Source: Oceanospirillum sanctuarii (lineage in GTDB: Bacteria; Pseudomonadota; Gammaproteobacteria; Pseudomonadales; Halomonadaceae). Taken from it: a stretch of 64,000 bases of DNA. Below the pieces are notes generated by a model, which made no database searches, was not told the origin of the DNA, and worked only from the letters and a program-made list of their open reading frames with translations. Below are positions 16,642 through 25,541 of the stretch, one piece after another (position 1 is the first letter of the stretch; every line of letters begins with the position of its first letter). The stretch is taken from NCBI RefSeq assembly GCF_002150805.1, contig NZ_MTBA01000001.1, forward strand, positions 517,854-581,853. Direction: 5' to 3'. The position numbers and the translations under genes are program-made.

Positions 16642-17910
16642 TCAGCCACGCTTCCATGAGGTTTTGTAATCACCCCGCAGGTAGCACAGGCCGCCAATCA
16701 GGCCGATAAAGTGTCCGCTGATCAGGTAGTGCAGTTTGATCAGGATGCCGCTTTTGCTCGGCGCAAACTCCTGCTTGAGTACCAGCGCGTAAACCAGAAC
16801 CTGTACCAGCAACACCGGCAGGAAGATCAGGCTGGAGACGCTCAGCCAGATGCTGCTCAGCAGGCAGATCACAAAGCACCATGGAATAAAGGGACGCAGC
16901 CACTTGCAGGAGAAGAACATCCAACCGGTGGTGCCGTAACTTGGAGACAGCAGCTGGGTCAGACGCAGGCTCTGTTGCATATTGCCTGCCGAGATACGCA
17001 GGCGACGTTTGAAATCCTGCTCCAGCGCGCTGTTTTCCAGCTCAATCGCCACCATACGTGGCTCATAGATCACGCGATAACCCTGACGGATCACCTCGCA
17101 TGGCAGAATAAAGTCATCGTTGATGGTATCTGCCGACAGCGGGGTAAACAGCGATTGGCGGATCAGGTAGAAAGCACCGTGGGCACCCAGTGTGGAACCC
17201 AGATCGCTCTCGGCCTGTTTGATGGCACATTGGTACTGCCAGTAGCTCTGTTCCTGTACCTCAGCAGAGGAGAGGAAGCGATAGGTGGCACATACCGCGC
17301 CCACTTCCTGCTTCTCAAACCAAAGCGCTGCAATCTTGAGGGAATCCACCGCAATCAGGGCAGAAAGGTCGGTCAGGGCGACAATCTCATCGCCAGCCTC
17401 ACTGATCGCGCTGTTCAGCTGCGCCAGTTTGCCCTTGTTCACCGGACTATCCATCAGTTCACAATTCAGGTGCTGACACAGCGGCTCGTTTAACGCGTCT
17501 TTTGCAAACTGCAACGAGTTATCGGTGCAGCCATCAAACAGCAGGCGAATGGTCAGCTTATCCGTTGGGTAATCGACAATCGCCAGATTACGCAGCTTCT
17601 CGGCCACCAGAGCGCCTTCGTTGTAGATGGGGATCAGCAGGGTGATACCCGGCCAGTCTTTCTCATCAGTTCCATCTTTTAGCTCAGAACGCTCTGAAAA
17701 TTCAGAACCGATCTCTTTTTCAGATCCAGCCGTTAGCTCCGGATAGAGAATCGGAGCCTGGGGCTGATGCTGATCGGCTTTTTTACGCGCCAAGCGCGCA
17801 ATCAGCAGGGGATAACCGAAGTGATGGTAAACAATCAGAGTGCCTGCCACGGCTAACAGAGCCAGTGGCAGAAGCAGGTTGGCGTCGAAGTTGATCAGTT
17901 GCAGATTCAT
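16642..17910 (-). CDS. sypQ: SypQ-like membrane glycosyltransferase family 2
   Basis: One membrane helix near the N-terminus (~12-31) is followed by a GT2 catalytic domain (GITLLIPIYNEGALVAEKL, then LLFDGCTDNS, LTDLSALIAV, INDDFILPCEVIRQGYRV with the ED/QxxRW-like tail RRLRISAGN). Three or so C-terminal helices complete the protein. This is the layout of processive or inner-membrane beta-glycosyltransferases such as the PgaC/BcsA type. An acidic, Glu/Lys-rich insert (~55-85) precedes the catalytic domain. GGAGG lies upstream of the ATG. In V. fischeri, SypQ is an essential GT of the locus and is compared with PNAG-type synthases. Confidence 0.82.
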   Translation of the reverse strand: MNLQLINFDANLLLPLALLAVAGTLIVYHHFGYPLLIARLARKKADQHQPQAPILYPELTAGSEKEIGSEFSERSELKDGTDEKDWPGITLLIPIYNEGALVAEKLRNLAIVDYPTDKLTIRLLFDGCTDNSLQFAKDALNEPLCQHLNCELMDSPVNKGKLAQLNSAISEAGDEIVALTDLSALIAVDSLKIAALWFEKQEVGAVCATYRFLSSAEVQEQSYWQYQCAIKQAESDLGSTLGAHGAFYLIRQSLFTPLSADTINDDFILPCEVIRQGYRVIYEPRMVAIELENSALEQDFKRRLRISAGNMQQSLRLTQLLSPSYGTTGWMFFSCKWLRPFIPWCFVICLLSSIWLSVSSLIFLPVLLVQVLVYALVLKQEFAPSKSGILIKLHYLISGHFIGLIGGLCYLRGDYKTSWKRG

Positions 17911-17969
17911 AGGACTAACCTCCGCATCAGGTTTTCGCGCTGCTCATGTTTTCTCACAGAGACAGTGGT

Positions 17970-19085
17970 TTAGCCTTTTGGCTGTGAGGTGGAATACAGA
18001 GGTGCGTTCCACTTCATCAGGGCGCGGTACTGATGAGCTACTTTTTTCAGATCATGGTTTGCCAGAACATAATCCCTTGGGGAGCTGATGCTTTCCCGTG
18101 TAAAAGCTTTTAATGCATGGGTTATGCCAGCTGCTAACGCATTGCTGTCTTTTACCGGAACCAGTACCCCGGTTTCCTTACAAATCGCCTCTTTACAGCC
18201 CCCTGTGTCGGTAATGACCACAGGAACACCGCAGGCCTGAGCCTCAAGTGGCGACAAAGGCAGGCCTTCAGCCTCAGACGCTAAGCAAAACAGATCAATG
18301 GAACGGTAGAAGATTGGCATATTGCGAATATTGCCGAGGAAGTGCACCCGACTGATCAGATCTTTCTGACGGGCCAGTGCCATCAGATCGCAACGCAGAG
18401 GACCATCTCCCGCCAGCGCCAGATGGATATTGCCAGGCAGTTGCTCCAGCGCTTCCAGCAGATAGTGGTGACCTTTACCGGGTACGAGTCTCGCCGCGCA
18501 GCCGATAACCACTTTGTTGGTGGGCAGTCCCAGAATCTCGCGGGATTTCATGTGGCCACCGGGATAGAAACGCTGGGTATCGATACCGTTGGGAATCACA
18601 TTCAGGGGCTGCTGCGGGAAAAAGCTGCGTAATACGCCAGCAACGTGTTCGGCATCTGCCACCAACGTGGGTTTCACCAGTTTCAGGGCTAAGGCTTCCA
18701 CCTGACGGCGGCGCTTGCTGGATTGCAGGTGCCAGGCATCATGCTCGGTATGCACTACAGATCGGATACCTGCCATACGCGCCGCCAGACCGCCATAGAG
18801 CAGGGGGCCGATATGATGGGTGTGCACGGCGTCCGGTTTCAGCTCCCGAAACAGACGGGTCAGCTCTTTAACGATGCCGAAACTGACACCGGACTTTTTA
18901 TTCATAAAGATCAGCTCGCAGTTCAGGTAATTCAGGGCATCCCAGCGTTTTACCGACTGACGATACTGACCTTCCAGACTGACGATGGTGACTTCGTCGG
19001 TGTCCTGATAGACCCGCTGAAGTTCCAGAACCATGGCTTCGATGCCGCCAGGGGCAAGATGCTGTACTACTTGGATAATTTTCAT
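17970..19085 (-). CDS. sypP: SypP-like glycosyltransferase family 4
   Basis: The 371-residue GT-B enzyme begins MKIIQVVQHLAPGGIEAMV, typical of GT4 enzymes, with the acceptor-side block DAVHTHHIGPLLYGGLAAR. The donor-side domain has IGCAARLVPGKGHHYLLEAL and the E-x7-E block ASEAEGLPLSPLEAQACGVP. There is no signal peptide; it acts at the cytoplasmic face. Its ATG overlaps the sypO stop by four bases, so the two are coupled. AAGGAGA precedes the start. Confidence 0.82.
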   Translation of the reverse strand: MKIIQVVQHLAPGGIEAMVLELQRVYQDTDEVTIVSLEGQYRQSVKRWDALNYLNCELIFMNKKSGVSFGIVKELTRLFRELKPDAVHTHHIGPLLYGGLAARMAGIRSVVHTEHDAWHLQSSKRRRQVEALALKLVKPTLVADAEHVAGVLRSFFPQQPLNVIPNGIDTQRFYPGGHMKSREILGLPTNKVVIGCAARLVPGKGHHYLLEALEQLPGNIHLALAGDGPLRCDLMALARQKDLISRVHFLGNIRNMPIFYRSIDLFCLASEAEGLPLSPLEAQACGVPVVITDTGGCKEAICKETGVLVPVKDSNALAAGITHALKAFTRESISSPRDYVLANHDLKKVAHQYRALMKWNAPLYSTSQPKG

Positions 19086-20611
19086 AGCGACTCTCCTTCG
19101 ATTACAGCACCGGCATCATCGTCATCGGTGTCTGCGATCAGTAAATCATCAAGGTCAAGGACGTAACTCTCTTCTCTGATGCGTGGTAAACGGCTTAAAA
19201 CGGGTACGCCTGCAATCTCCTGAACATCGGTGATGTAGCGCAGGCGGCTGTCAGAAACTTCCAGCAAAATGGCGACGCCACAGCCCAGTGCGAGACCGGC
19301 CACAAGACCTGCTACCGCAAAGATCACGCTGGACAGATTACTCGGTGCAGAGGGTTCAAAGGCTTTATCGATAATTTTGATGCGGTCGCGCTGCTCGTAG
19401 GCACCCAGAGCACCTGTGATCTTGGCGCGCTCGTAGCGATCGAGCAGTTCACGGTAAACCTTGCGCTGCACCTCAAGGTCACGGCTCAGGCGCAGCAGGG
19501 TTTGTTCGGTATCACCGCTGCTGTTGATCAGTTTCAGCATCTCGGTCTGCTGCTGTTTCAGGGAGGCCAGTTCCTGCTTCAGGCGGTTGTAGCGCGCTTT
19601 ACCGGATTCGATCTCCTGCACCTGACTCATGATCAGCATGCTTTCACGGTTGCTTGCGGATTCCGGTACGGCAACACCACTGGCCTGCCAGAGACGTTCC
19701 AGCTCTTCCACGCTGTTAACACTCTGCAGCAGGGTGATCAGTTCCTGACGCTCATTCTCAAGGCGTTCCAGACGTTTACGGGCGGTGATCACCTGGCTGT
19801 GTTTTTCGGTGTAGCGGGCGGTGAGATTCACCAGATCGCTTTTCACCTGAATCATCTCTTTTTCGATCACACCGACAATGGGATTGGTGTGCAGCAGCTG
19901 TTTATGCAGGGATTTCTGCACCCCTTCCTGACCTGCCAGTTCGGTCTCTTTCTCTGCGATCAGGCGTTTCAGATTACCGATCTCGCTGACATTGGCGTTC
20001 AGTAAGCCCGGCAGCTGCATCACATTGCGGGATTTAAAGTCCGACAGTGCCTGTTCAGACTGATCGAGAATATCCCGCTGACGGTTAAGCTGATTCAGCA
20101 GGAACTGCTCGGAATTGCTGACAGAACTGCGCTCAGGTGCCAGCAGTTGATTGATAAAGACTTCCCGCACGTTGGTCAGAATCGAGGCCATCTTCTCTTT
20201 GGTGGGGCTACGGTACTGAATATTGATCAGGTCTTTACCGTACAGATTCACCGTCAGGCGGGAGGAGAGACGGGCGATAACGCTGTCGCGCTTGCTGGCA
20301 CTGTCATCGGGGCTGACCAGCTCCTGCTGCTCTGCTACCTGCTGCAAAATATGGCGACTGTGCAGCAGGGTATTCAGGGCTTTCATCCGCTGCTGAATCT
20401 GGGTTTCCACCGACAGATCTTTCAGGAAGGGGTTGAGCTTGGCGCTCTCCTGAATCAGAAAGGAGGTGTGGCTTTCATATACCCGTGGCGTCATCATGCC
20501 GATGCCCAAACCGATAAAGGGCATCAGTAGCGGTGGAATCACCAGCAGATAGCGGTGACGCCAGGCTGCGGAAAGTATTCTGTAAAAACGTGCCTGCACT
20601 GCAAGTTGCAT
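19082..20611 (-). CDS. sypO: SypO-like polysaccharide chain-length/Wzc-type protein without kinase domain
   Basis: The 509-residue inner-membrane protein has a Wzz domain after the first helix (~23-42, HRYLLVIPPLLMPFIGLGIG), a long periplasmic coiled coil (~160-390) and a second helix (~430-452, SVIFAVAGLVAGLALGCGVA). A short cytoplasmic tail ends in an Asp-rich stretch. This is the GumC/Wzc co-polymerase layout without the BY-kinase part, which in this locus would be supplied by SypD. AGGAGG precedes the ATG. It is coupled to sypP. Confidence 0.85.
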   Translation of the reverse strand: MQLAVQARFYRILSAAWRHRYLLVIPPLLMPFIGLGIGMMTPRVYESHTSFLIQESAKLNPFLKDLSVETQIQQRMKALNTLLHSRHILQQVAEQQELVSPDDSASKRDSVIARLSSRLTVNLYGKDLINIQYRSPTKEKMASILTNVREVFINQLLAPERSSVSNSEQFLLNQLNRQRDILDQSEQALSDFKSRNVMQLPGLLNANVSEIGNLKRLIAEKETELAGQEGVQKSLHKQLLHTNPIVGVIEKEMIQVKSDLVNLTARYTEKHSQVITARKRLERLENERQELITLLQSVNSVEELERLWQASGVAVPESASNRESMLIMSQVQEIESGKARYNRLKQELASLKQQQTEMLKLINSSGDTEQTLLRLSRDLEVQRKVYRELLDRYERAKITGALGAYEQRDRIKIIDKAFEPSAPSNLSSVIFAVAGLVAGLALGCGVAILLEVSDSRLRYITDVQEIAGVPVLSRLPRIREESYVLDLDDLLIADTDDDDAGAVIEGESL

Positions 20612-20635
20612 AACAAGCCCTCCTGAAATGGGATC

Positions 20636-23371
20636 TTATTCAGGAGATTGCACAGGCTGTGCCAGCTGTTTGATCTGGCTGATCAGGTTGTGGGTTAACT
20701 GATTGTTTTTAATGGATTCTTTATCGGTATTGCGGCTCCAGTCGAGACTGATCTGCTGGCGTATCTGCTGGAGCAGAATTGCAGAATCGATATCCTGATT
20801 CGCATTTTGCATCAGCCATTCCAGCCAGCGCAGATCATTAATCCCCTGACGGATACCCAGCAGGGATGAGTGCAATACCGGCGGCTGACAGACTTCCGCC
20901 GTGGGCATCAGCATCTGCACATCATCTTCCCGCCCATCGGTGGGATCATAAGGGTGTGCCGTGGGCATACGACCGTGCCACTGCCAGAAGCCCTCTGCAC
21001 CGGATCGCCACAGGTACAAGCCAGAGGCAAAACGCAGATGGGGCAGGTTATAGAGATAGGTTTGGGTGTTGGCTTGTTTCAGTCTGGCTAAACGCAGGCT
21101 GTTAAGGCCGTAGCCCTGATTGATCAGCACCGCATCGTACTGGCCGCTGAGCTGATCATGATGGCTGTGGTTGAGCTGAGCTAACACCTGAGCTTCCGGT
21201 AGGGTTTGCTTAAGCTGACTGCGGAACAGATCCAGTTTTTCATCGCTTTTAAGATGCAATCCTGGCTCATCCGCCAGTGACCAGATCAACAGGGGAAAGG
21301 TGTTCTTCAGTTTATCCAGCTGAATCAGGGCACTGTCTCTGGCCTGCTGGGAGTTATCCGTCAGCAGGCGTTTAACCGGTGTATAGGCGGGAAAGGGCGG
21401 CAGTAAGCCCTGTAACAGCGGACTTTGGGCGGCGCGTTTAAAGCGGGCTTCGGCACCTTTAACCGGTGTTGGCAGTGCCGGAGCGACACCGGTCAGCCCC
21501 AGCTGCCGCAGTACCTTATAGTCGCAATCTGCCTGTGATTGCTGCTCGTCGGACTGAAACCAGCTCAGGTGCGGAGCGTAATCCAGATAGATACCGACGG
21601 GCTTACTGGCTGAGGGGAGTTCCAGAGGCAGTCGCTTTATTTGAAGCGGAATCTGCAGATTACTGAAGGCTAAGCCTGTGTCTGTACCTGTTCCGGCGCT
21701 CGTGTCTGCAATAGGATTTTCTAATCCAGCATCCAGCCCGACCACCTGAAAGCCGGGTTTCGCATTCTGAAAAAGATCTTCTGCAAACTGAACCTGTCCT
21801 GTGATCACCCATTGCTGAGAATAGCTGGTGACCTCCGGCGGATCATCGGGATCGATGGGATGCAGAAACAACTGAGGCTGCAGCGCCTTTTCCTGACCGC
21901 CCGCCCGTCTTAACCCGGTTTGTACCCGAAACAGCTTCAGGTTCTTTAACGGCAGATTCACCCTCTGTAGCTGACCGGCATCCTTCGGAATATTCAGCCT
22001 TAGGGTGATCTCCTCCCGATCTGCCCAGTGCAGTGTTTCGCTTTTAGCAGAATCAACAGAGCCGTCAGAGCTAATAGAGTTAACAGGGTAAATAGCCCTT
22101 GGCAGATACTGCGCCATCTGAGGATTAGCGATCACCGGCCACTGTTCCTGAAAGCGGGCAAGGCGCTGCTGATCGTAGGCCTCAAAAGCCCGTTTGCCTT
22201 CGGCCAACTGTTCCAGATTATTAGCGGGGGCGACCAACATGGCAGAGATAAAGCGCCCTGCAGTATCCGGGCTGCTGAAGGCCAGATTCAAGCGTTGATC
22301 TTTCACCTCGATAAGCGCATCCACCGGATGACCCCGTTCACGGGCGAAACTCGACCAGAAGGCGTTTTGCAGCTGTTTTAGCCACTCATTGTTATTTACA
22401 GATTGAGAAGGCTCATCCGGTAGTTCTGTTTCATCCGGTAATTCAGGCTTATCTGGTAACTCTGGTTCATCGGGTAATTTGGGCTTATTCAGGTAGTACT
22501 GGCTGAGCCATTGTTGAGCATCCAGTTTCTGTAAGAGCACCGGCTGACCATTGATGGTAATGGCGCGTTCAAGGGCGTGGGGCAGGTATTCCCACTCGCC
22601 GATGTCATCCACCCAGAGCCGTACTTTCCAGAGGCCGTTTTCTAAGGGCAGGCTCAACTGGGTTAAGCCCTCAAAGCCATCTGCCAATGCCGGATCAAAG
22701 TAGGGGCGATTGCGATTACGGATCGTGCCTTTAAGGCTGATTCCTTTCTGGATATTGTCCGTTGAAAGCGGGTAGCTGACTTGTTGAAAGCCCGCGGCCT
22801 TCGCCTGATCCTGTGGGCCAAAGTCCCACCCGATCAGACCTGCAGGCAGCTTGGGGCTGGGTTCTAAGGACACGGCCTGCCAGTTGATCTTGCCGTTCAG
22901 GGTACTTAGGAAGAGCTGTCGGATCTCATCGGAACCAAAGGGCTGTTTGCGCTCGGTTCTCAGGTTATCCAGCGATAGGGTAAAGCTGAATTCCCCTTTC
23001 GGCAGCAGTTGCTCCCGATTAAAACGAGTGAAGTAATTGGAGGAGCGATGGGAATCGATCCGGATCAGCAGCCTTGCGGAATCGTCCGACTCGTTAACCC
23101 CGCTGATTCTCAGTTGCTGACCGGATTCGATGCCTTTATCAAAGCGCCAGTGTTGTTTGGCTTCTGTAGGCTTCAGGGCAAGCAGTCTGGTCGTTGCTGA
23201 AGTTTGCGTTTCGACTGGCTTGTCTTGTCCGGACAAGGCTTCACCAGCCAGGGTTACATCCGAAAGAAACAGCATTACTCCTGCTAATAGGGTCATCCAT
23301 AGAAGAATGCGGCTTAGTAGCTGCAGCCAGATGTTCAGGCTATCCGGCAGCCGCCGCTTACTGCTAGCCAC
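20636..23371 (-). CDS. Large membrane-anchored glycoside-hydrolase-like protein, extra to the known syp set
   Basis: The 911-residue protein has an N-terminal membrane anchor or uncleaved signal (~14-36). Beta-rich regions follow (~60-560, interrupted by a LPD(E/K)(P/T)E linker), then a TIM-barrel-like C-terminal half. The latter has GIYLDYAPHLSWF, LLIWSLADEPGLHL (Asp-Glu as possible catalytic residues) and a C-terminal block FASGLYLWRSGAEGFWQWHG...GINDLRWLEWL that resembles the DUF4091 end of glycosidase-like proteins. It is not part of the 18-gene V. fischeri syp locus. Position between sypN and sypO suggests a periplasmic enzyme that trims or modifies the polymer. The GTG start has GGAG six bases upstream and overlaps the sypN end by eight bases. 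Confidence 0.65.
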   Translation of the reverse strand: MASSKRRLPDSLNIWLQLLSRILLWMTLLAGVMLFLSDVTLAGEALSGQDKPVETQTSATTRLLALKPTEAKQHWRFDKGIESGQQLRISGVNESDDSARLLIRIDSHRSSNYFTRFNREQLLPKGEFSFTLSLDNLRTERKQPFGSDEIRQLFLSTLNGKINWQAVSLEPSPKLPAGLIGWDFGPQDQAKAAGFQQVSYPLSTDNIQKGISLKGTIRNRNRPYFDPALADGFEGLTQLSLPLENGLWKVRLWVDDIGEWEYLPHALERAITINGQPVLLQKLDAQQWLSQYYLNKPKLPDEPELPDKPELPDETELPDEPSQSVNNNEWLKQLQNAFWSSFARERGHPVDALIEVKDQRLNLAFSSPDTAGRFISAMLVAPANNLEQLAEGKRAFEAYDQQRLARFQEQWPVIANPQMAQYLPRAIYPVNSISSDGSVDSAKSETLHWADREEITLRLNIPKDAGQLQRVNLPLKNLKLFRVQTGLRRAGGQEKALQPQLFLHPIDPDDPPEVTSYSQQWVITGQVQFAEDLFQNAKPGFQVVGLDAGLENPIADTSAGTGTDTGLAFSNLQIPLQIKRLPLELPSASKPVGIYLDYAPHLSWFQSDEQQSQADCDYKVLRQLGLTGVAPALPTPVKGAEARFKRAAQSPLLQGLLPPFPAYTPVKRLLTDNSQQARDSALIQLDKLKNTFPLLIWSLADEPGLHLKSDEKLDLFRSQLKQTLPEAQVLAQLNHSHHDQLSGQYDAVLINQGYGLNSLRLARLKQANTQTYLYNLPHLRFASGLYLWRSGAEGFWQWHGRMPTAHPYDPTDGREDDVQMLMPTAEVCQPPVLHSSLLGIRQGINDLRWLEWLMQNANQDIDSAILLQQIRQQISLDWSRNTDKESIKNNQLTHNLISQIKQLAQPVQSPE
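22413..22484 (-). repeat. Four 18-base in-frame tandem repeats coding for a Pro/Glu linker
   Basis: The repeat codes for LPDEPE, LPDKPE, LPDETE and LPDEPS in a row, an acidic extended linker in the glycosidase-like protein. Copy number may vary by slippage without breaking the frame. Confidence 0.75.
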
Positions 23372-24629
23372 GGTGGACTCCGATGGAGGCTGATTCTAGG
23401 GTCATAGCTTGCACTCTGTCAGCGTTATCTGAACTTTGGCTGGCCAGAAAACCACTACGGGCGCGGATCAGTTGGCGAATGACCTGAGTTTTATGCTCCC
23501 AGCTTTCAGGTGCTACCGCTTGTTGGCGCAGTAGGCTGTTTTCTCTATTTTGGAGATGCTCGTCACTGGCTTGGCTATGCGTCTCTGAACCCGCTATAGC
23601 CAGTCCGTTTAACAGCTGCAGAAAGTGCTCAGCATTATCCGCCAGATGTACCAACTCGCCATAGGGCTCCGCTGCCGGGAAGGTTAGGGAAACCACCTCG
23701 GTACCGGTTGCCAGATACTCTTTAAGCTTCAGCGGATTGCAGTGGGTGATCTGCTCACAATGGCGGAAGGGCAGCATGGCGACATCCCAGTGCTGACAAT
23801 AGGCCGCCAGTTGCTGGTGGGGAATGGCATCCAGCCAGAGCACATTGGGCTGCTCCAGTAGATCCCGGGTATCCGTATGCACAGCTCCGATCAGCATTAG
23901 TGTCCATTCCGGAAACTGCTGGCTGATCTGTTTGAGCAGCTGAATATCCACCCAGTCCGCCAGTTGACCATAAAAGCCCATGACTTTTCCCATGGGAAAA
24001 TCTTTCGGTTTTTCAGTGGGTTGGCTGAAGAGTTGGAAATCAACGCCGTGTTCCAGTACACGGGTTTTACCGATTGGGAATTTCTCTGCAAGGCGCTGAC
24101 TGGCGGTCAGAATCAGATCACAGCGTTCCGCCAGTTGTGCTTCCATCCTACTGATTACCCCGTGATCCACTCCTGCCAGTGAGGAGAAGTCATCGCCACA
24201 GTAGTAGATGGAGAAATCCTCACCACAATGGCCGATCAGATCCACCGCACTGGGCAGAGAGAGCCAGAGCACCGTGGGTTGATCATTCTTCACCAACGCC
24301 CGAATCTGATTTTTCAGCTGATAGCGGTTGAACTGTCGCACCAGCTGACTGCCGAAAAACGGGATCACTTTAGGATCAATCAGATGTTTGGGCTGAATCT
24401 GATTAGCTGCATTTTTCTGTTGAACAGGTTTAACGACTGATGACTCTGACGCCAGCATCGCTTTGCCTTTGCGATAAACCCGAGCGAAATCATGCTTGCT
24501 CAACTTGGGTGAGCGCAGGCCCATGGAGTTAATCCAGATCACCTCGTCTTCCTGGGCGATGCGTTTAAACAGGTGTTGCGTGCTGCTGGGATGGCTACCC
24601 CAGTCCTCACCAAATACGATCCAACGCAT
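23364..24629 (-). CDS. sypN: SypN-like glycosyltransferase (GT-B fold)
   Basis: The ~421-residue protein starts MRWIVFGEDWGSHPSSTQHL, like TuaH-type GT-B transferases of cell-wall polysaccharides. Blocks seen are VLWLSLPSAVDLIG, FSIYYCGDDFSSLAG, CDLILTASQRLAEKF, VLEHGVDFQLF and the C-terminal PFRHCEQITHCNPLKLKEYLATGTEVV (cut here to PLKLKEYLATGTEVV), the usual donor-site glutamate block. I chose the ATG at 24629 because GGGAGG lies just upstream; an ATG 18 bases earlier precedes that site. No signal peptide. Position before sypM matches V. fischeri sypN. Confidence 0.78.
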   Translation of the reverse strand: MRWIVFGEDWGSHPSSTQHLFKRIAQEDEVIWINSMGLRSPKLSKHDFARVYRKGKAMLASESSVVKPVQQKNAANQIQPKHLIDPKVIPFFGSQLVRQFNRYQLKNQIRALVKNDQPTVLWLSLPSAVDLIGHCGEDFSIYYCGDDFSSLAGVDHGVISRMEAQLAERCDLILTASQRLAEKFPIGKTRVLEHGVDFQLFSQPTEKPKDFPMGKVMGFYGQLADWVDIQLLKQISQQFPEWTLMLIGAVHTDTRDLLEQPNVLWLDAIPHQQLAAYCQHWDVAMLPFRHCEQITHCNPLKLKEYLATGTEVVSLTFPAAEPYGELVHLADNAEHFLQLLNGLAIAGSETHSQASDEHLQNRENSLLRQQAVAPESWEHKTQVIRQLIRARSGFLASQSSDNADRVQAMTLESASIGVHRG

Positions 24630-24712
24630 AATAGCCTCCCGTCCCACCTGTGCAGTGGGCGTTTAATCTTTGTCGAAAGGGTTAGTGGGGTGTTGGCGAA
24701 CCGCCAGAAAGA

Positions 24713-25492
24713 TCAGGCGCTTTCGGCGTCCTGATGGTGTCTCATCTCGATAGGTTTTCGGGTGAGATTCTGGGGACAGTCATCGGGCAGAAGCTTGCGT
24801 ACCACTTTGGCCGGATTTCCTGCTGCGATGACGTTAGCGGGCAGATCTTTGGTGACCACGCTGCCTGCGCCGACAATGGTGTTTTCGCCGATGGTGACGC
24901 CAGGCAGAACCGTGACACCGGTTCCCAGCCAGACGTTTTTCTTCAGATGGATCTTACCGATCTGGTCCTCGGTATCCGGCGCGCCTGCAGCGCGGGCTTC
25001 GGCATCCAGCGGATGACCGGGATATCCCGCAAGGAAAGCGCGACCTGCCATACGTACGTTATCTTCCAGAATCACCTGAGTAGCCACGGCGATGCTGGTT
25101 TGCCAGCCGATATCGACGTTATCGCCCACGATCAGCTCAGGGCGTTCAGCGCTGCACCAGCGACCAGAGAAGGTGCTGATGCCGGACACCCGACAGCCTT
25201 CGCCCATGTGAATGCTCAGTGGTTGCAGGACCTGAGGCATGCCTGAGTAGAGAAACAGTTTTTTGCCACCGGAGATCTGGCTTTTGAATACCGGAGACCA
25301 GTAAAGGCGGCGGCTCAGGCTCTGAAACAGATTCACCACCAGTTTGTGAGCCAGATAGATTCCTTTGTGCAACACAGGAATCGAAGGTAGTTCCAGCGTG
25401 TTAAGACGAACCCAGTTATTACGAATCGCTTTGGCAACCGGGTTGGGGCTGTTTTTCGCCCACTGTTTGAGTTGGTTGATCGCTTGAGACAT
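24713..25492 (-). CDS. sypM: SypM-like O-acetyltransferase (left-handed beta-helix)
   Basis: The 259-residue protein has hexapeptide repeats of the LacA/NodL class in its C-terminal half (VGDNVDIGWQTSI, ILEDNVRMAGRAFLAG, IHLKKNVWLGTGVTVLPGV, IGENTIVGAGSVVTKDLP, then VIAAGNPAKVVRKL). The His of YPGHPLD may be the catalytic base. The expected reaction is acetyl-CoA-dependent acetylation of a repeat-unit sugar. AAGGAGG precedes the ATG. The gene lies between sypN and sypL. Confidence 0.82.
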   Translation of the reverse strand: MSQAINQLKQWAKNSPNPVAKAIRNNWVRLNTLELPSIPVLHKGIYLAHKLVVNLFQSLSRRLYWSPVFKSQISGGKKLFLYSGMPQVLQPLSIHMGEGCRVSGISTFSGRWCSAERPELIVGDNVDIGWQTSIAVATQVILEDNVRMAGRAFLAGYPGHPLDAEARAAGAPDTEDQIGKIHLKKNVWLGTGVTVLPGVTIGENTIVGAGSVVTKDLPANVIAAGNPAKVVRKLLPDDCPQNLTRKPIEMRHHQDAESA

Positions 25493-25541
25493 GGGAACCT
25501 CCTTGGCCGGAAAACCTGATAAAGCTATTAACGCTAAGGCT

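Noticed and set aside
22413-22484. Short regular repeats considered as a CRISPR-like or minisatellite array
   Set aside because: The 18-base period keeps frame and codes for a Pro/Glu linker. There are no spacers and no cas genes.
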